A stretch of 8,090 nt of DNA from contig CAZXUS010000033.1 of NCBI GenBank assembly GCA_964643985.1, positions 1 to 8,090 of the forward strand, written 5' to 3'. The stretch comes from UBA2773 sp964643985. GTDB lineage: Bacteria > Patescibacteriota > Minisyncoccia > Moranbacterales > DUUL01. The notes beneath the pieces are model-generated. The model was not told the origin of the DNA, searched no databases, and was given only the letters and a program-made list of their open reading frames with translations. Below, piece by piece: positions 6,201 to 8,090 of the stretch; the stretch's first letter is position 1; every line of letters starts with the position of its first letter. The translations under genes were made by a program, and so were the position numbers.

Positions 6201-6962
6201 TTATTTTTCATTGTGTTTATTTTTAGGTCGGTAATATTGAGAATCAAATAGTAAAAATAAAATTTCACATTGATTAGCTACTGCTTTTAAAAAATCGTCA
6301 TTCTGATTTGCCAAATCACCATTAGCTGGTAATATCAAAAAAGCTTTAATATAAAAATTATCTAATTCAGAATAAAAAATTTCGAATTCATCATTTTTAA
6401 AATTTTTCTTTTTATTATAAATATCTAATAAATTTTTAACTCCTATTTTGTTGACCTTTTCGTCTTTTTTCAAATTATGGCCACCAATTTTTTCTATCAA
6501 CACCCTTCTATTTTTAGTATTGATAATTTTTAGCCAAGCTTGTTTCCTACTAGTCGCGCTACAAACTATGTTTAACAATTCATTTAAAGCCTCTTTAAGC
6601 TCTTCTCTCGTAGTCGGCGCCGGTCTTTTCATTCTATCTAACAAATCCCGAATAACAGAAAAACGAACATTAACTTTCCCTAAATACTGAAAAGTTTCTA
6701 ATAATTCTTTTTCTCTGTTTTTTAATTTTGATGACAAATAAAAAGACGCCTGCTCTCTTTTCCGAACCACGTAATCATAATGCCAAAATAAATAAACCGT
6801 AAAAAAGAAACTAAAAACTAAACAAAAGGTTTCAATAGTATCCTCGGAAATCCAACTCAGACCATTATTGATAATATTGGGAATAAATAAAATTGCAAAC
6901 AACAACACGAACAAACCCAGACCCAAAACAACTTTTGCTCTTTGAAATTTATCTAGTCTCAT
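6201..6962 (-). CDS. Unrecognised two-TM membrane protein with probable GAF-like domain
   Basis: I cannot assign this 253-residue protein to a named family. Two hydrophobic segments are visible: about residues 10-31 (VVLGLGLFVLLFAILF) and 43-62 (ETFCLVFSFFFTVYLFW). A charged, probably helical linker follows (about 64-95, RKREQASFY...KNREKELLETF). The rest, about 96-240, is cytoplasmic by the positive-inside rule. Its C-terminal part (YIKAFLILPANGDL...DDFLKAVANQCEILFLLF, about 204-239) has the strand-then-helix ending typical of GAF domains, and about 117-147 could be the opening helix and first strand. No kinase, cyclase or output motif follows, so it may be a sensory or adaptor protein. The start is supported by GAAAGGAG 11 bases upstream. 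It is the first gene after the putative promoter, and its stop lies 10 bases before the preferred rmlA start. The real gene is well supported; the GAF call is tentative. Confidence 0.6.
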   Translation of the reverse strand: MRLDKFQRAKVVLGLGLFVLLFAILFIPNIINNGLSWISEDTIETFCLVFSFFFTVYLFWHYDYVVRKREQASFYLSSKLKNREKELLETFQYLGKVNVRFSVIRDLLDRMKRPAPTTREELKEALNELLNIVCSATSRKQAWLKIINTKNRRVLIEKIGGHNLKKDEKVNKIGVKNLLDIYNKKKNFKNDEFEIFYSELDNFYIKAFLILPANGDLANQNDDFLKAVANQCEILFLLFDSQYYRPKNKHNEK

Positions 6963-6973
6963 AAAACGCTAGG

Positions 6974-6981
6974 CTCCTTTC
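6974..6981 (-). promoter_or_regulatory. Ribosome binding site fixing the start at 6962
   Basis: The minus strand reads GAAAGGAG, a strong Shine-Dalgarno match, 11 bases before the ATG at 6962-6960. It is the only clear site of this kind in the window. The internal genes of the unit have A/T-rich sequence before their start codons instead. Confidence 0.75.
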
Positions 6982-6996
6982 TATTAAATAATTGCT

Positions 6997-7025
6997 ATTA
7001 TACTTTATCGAAAACAGTCCTATAA
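6997..7025 (-). promoter_or_regulatory. Putative sigma-70-type promoter for the minus-strand gene unit
   Basis: The minus strand has a consensus -10 box TATAAT at 7002-6997. Seventeen bases upstream is TTATAG at 7025-7020, a poor -35 match (3 of 6). Transcription would begin near 6990, leaving a leader of about 28 bases before the ATG at 6962, with a strong ribosome binding site in between. The position in the longest spacer of the window, ahead of a closely packed run of genes, supports it. The weak -35 and the AT-rich background limit confidence. Confidence 0.5.
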
Positions 7026-7029
7026 TTCC

Positions 7030-7044
7030 TTATTACTATAATAA
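7030..7044. repeat. Perfect AT-only inverted repeat upstream of a promoter
   Basis: TTATTA at 7030-7035 and TAATAA at 7039-7044 are exact inverted copies around a 3-base centre. The repeat lies five bases upstream of the putative -35 region and about 40 bases after the U32 stop. It could be a weak hairpin at the U32 3' end or an operator-like site. In such AT-rich DNA it may also be chance, so it is recorded with low confidence. Confidence 0.25.
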
Positions 7045-7083
7045 CTCATTATTCAAATAAACACAAAATAATATTAAAAAAAT

Positions 7084-8090
7084 TTAAATTTTTTTCCTTA
7101 AAATAAAGAAACCTTTGATTTTTTTGTCAAATTTAATTGAAAAAATCTTGTCCTGACCGCCGTGAGCAGACTCTAAATTTTCCGCAGAATCATCGTTAAT
7201 TTCAATAATTTTTGTTTTATATATTTCACTAGGAGTGACCGCTTCGATTGAATCACCTTTCTTAAAAGAATTATGCACAAAAACTTTTCGAATAGCGGAA
7301 TCTAAATTTTCAAAATCCTCCAAACTTATTCCGATAAACATAAGTTTCGCTTCCTTGGCGGCTTCATCAAACAAATGAGGAGGCTCAGTTTGAAACATAA
7401 AACCCTTCCAATAACCTCGATTAGAAAGATTTTCTAATTCCTTTTTTTGCTCTTTAATTAATACTTTTAAAACTTGAGGTTTGGCACCTTGCAAGCCTTC
7501 CATCGCTTTTTTGTAAGCTCGAACTACCATCGCAACATAATAAACGCTCTTAGTTCGCCCTTCAATTTTAAATGAATCGATTCCCGCTTCTTGCAATTCC
7601 TTCAAATGCTCAATCAAACAAATATCGTTGCTATTAAATAAATAAGTTCCATTTTGGTCTTCTTCTAATTTAATTTCAAATCGATTTTTATCGTCAACAA
7701 TATTCATTGTTTTTATTTCATTATCTTTTTTGTTTACATTGTACTTAGGGATTACAAGTTTGAGTAAAGTTCTAGGAAAAATCGAGCAGAGAACAGAGTT
7801 TAATTTATCTGGTAAATGGAGTGAGTCGCGGAGATTTTGACGACGAAATTTGCCAAACTCGGAATTCCCGTGATATTTCCATCGACAAGGCTGGGCACAG
7901 TCTCCTAGATTAGCGCTGCGATTCAACATCCATTTTGACAAAATACACCGCCCGCTATAAGCCATACACATCGCACCATGTACAAAACACTCTAGCTTAA
8001 TATCTGGCACCGCTTTTTTAATTTCTTTAATTTCCGCTAAAGAAACTTCTCTGGCTAGAATAATTCTTTTAGCTCCTTGATCTCGCCAAA
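7084..8090 (-). CDS. U32 family protein (YegQ/TrhP-like), N-terminus cut by window edge
   Basis: The frame is open to the right edge, so the gene starts outside the window. The in-frame GTG at 8010 is not the start, because the codons before it already read as family sequence (GAKRIILAREVSLAEIKEIK). 334 residues are visible, numbered here from the first full codon at 8088. The U32 signature ECFVHGAMC-x4-SGRC-ILS lies at about residues 33-51. It is followed by GDCAQPCRWKY (62-72), GTYLFNSNDICLIEHL (about 147-162) and IDSFKIEGRTKSVYYVAMVVRAY, which is characteristic of the YegQ/TrhP branch. Cysteines 41, 48, 64 and 157 match the four-cysteine pattern that binds a 4Fe-4S cluster in characterised U32 proteins such as UbiU/UbiV. 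Known relatives help make 5-hydroxyuridine in tRNA (TrhP) or hydroxylate 23S rRNA (RlhA), and the family name 'peptidase' may mislead. The oddity is a roughly 41-residue insert (about 74-114) encoded by a palindromic repeat. The family is certain; the exact substrate is not. Confidence 0.93.
   Translation of the reverse strand, partial: WRDQGAKRIILAREVSLAEIKEIKKAVPDIKLECFVHGAMCMAYSGRCILSKWMLNRSANLGDCAQPCRWKYHGNSEFGKFRRQNLRDSLHLPDKLNSVLCSIFPRTLLKLVIPKYNVNKKDNEIKTMNIVDDKNRFEIKLEEDQNGTYLFNSNDICLIEHLKELQEAGIDSFKIEGRTKSVYYVAMVVRAYKKAMEGLQGAKPQVLKVLIKEQKKELENLSNRGYWKGFMFQTEPPHLFDEAAKEAKLMFIGISLEDFENLDSAIRKVFVHNSFKKGDSIEAVTPSEIYKTKIIEINDDSAENLESAHGGQDKIFSIKFDKKIKGFFILRKKI
7748..7869 (-). repeat. Translated palindromic element inserted in frame in the U32 gene
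   Basis: The ends are imperfect inverted repeats. The plus strand from 7748 reads GGGATTACAAGTTTG, and the minus strand from 7869 reads GGGAATTCCGAGTTTG (13 of 15 paired positions agree, with one gap). The pairing continues inward at near-equal spacing: AAAxTTC at 7766-7772 against 7851-7845, then AAAATC at 7778-7783 against 7838-7833. About 36 to 37 bases form each arm around a 49-base centre. GC is about 40% by hand count, richer than its surroundings. On the minus strand it is read through as 41 residues, from a Gly codon (GGG at 7869-7867) to a Pro codon (7749-7747), rich in Arg and Leu. It lies between the conserved CRWKY and GTYLFNS blocks, where relatives have a short variable linker. 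No clear target duplication is visible. Boundaries are good to a few bases. That it is a mobile or dispersed repeat is an inference. Confidence 0.7.

Noticed and set aside
4678..6690. Plus-strand open frames at 4678-4908 and 6448-6690
   Set aside because: Both are antisense to supported genes and show no recognisable motif or start signal.
7084..8010. U32 gene starting at the GTG at 8010
   Set aside because: The frame stays open to the window edge and the upstream codons encode the conserved family stretch before the signature, so the GTG is internal.
1..8090. CRISPR array, tRNA, rRNA or transposase gene
   Set aside because: No regularly spaced direct repeats, cloverleaf-like segments, rRNA-like blocks or transposase motifs were seen on either strand.

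Overview
The window is an AT-rich bacterial segment in which every convincing gene lies on the minus strand, so transcription runs from high to low coordinates. The compact layout, short AT-rich spacers, scarcity of Shine-Dalgarno sites, a two-TM histidine kinase with a stand-alone receiver, and a PilB/PilC pair suggest a Patescibacteria (CPR) genome, probably Parcubacteria-like. That placement is an inference from gene style, not from a marker gene.

Layout in transcription order. (1) 8090-7084: a U32-family (YegQ/TrhP-like) protein whose N-terminus is cut by the window edge. It carries an in-frame insert encoded by a 122-bp imperfect palindrome (7748-7869). (2) 7083-6963: a 121-bp spacer with a good -10 box, a short AT palindrome and the only strong Shine-Dalgarno site in the window. 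(3) 6962-6201: an unrecognised two-TM protein with a probable GAF-like cytoplasmic domain. (4) 6190-5393: an RmlA-type sugar-1-phosphate nucleotidyltransferase. (5) 5392-5327: a spacer with a hairpin and a possible promoter. (6) 5326-4469: a GalU-type UTP-glucose-1-phosphate uridylyltransferase. (7) 4436-3504: a membrane histidine kinase. (8) 3438-3073: a receiver-only response regulator. (9) 3063-1321: the PilB/GspE assembly ATPase. (10) 1311-100: the PilC/GspF inner-membrane platform protein. (11) 99-1: a spacer with a hairpin and a 13-mer that also occurs in the rmlA-galU spacer. No spacer reaches 300 bases.

Genes 3 to 10 look like one co-oriented unit, with gaps of 9 to 66 bp and a possible internal promoter before galU. 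The unit joins nucleotide-sugar supply for surface polysaccharide (RmlA, GalU), a sensor kinase plus a receiver with no output domain, and the motor and platform of a type IV pilus. The kinase and receiver sit directly upstream of pilB, so the plausible reading is that they control pilus or cell-surface functions by protein-protein contact. The sequence alone does not prove this.

The most unusual feature is the translated palindromic element inside the U32 gene. It has matched arms with GGG/CCC ends, adds about 41 residues between the conserved cysteines, and leaves the frame open. It resembles in principle the Rickettsia palindromic elements that insert in frame in genes.
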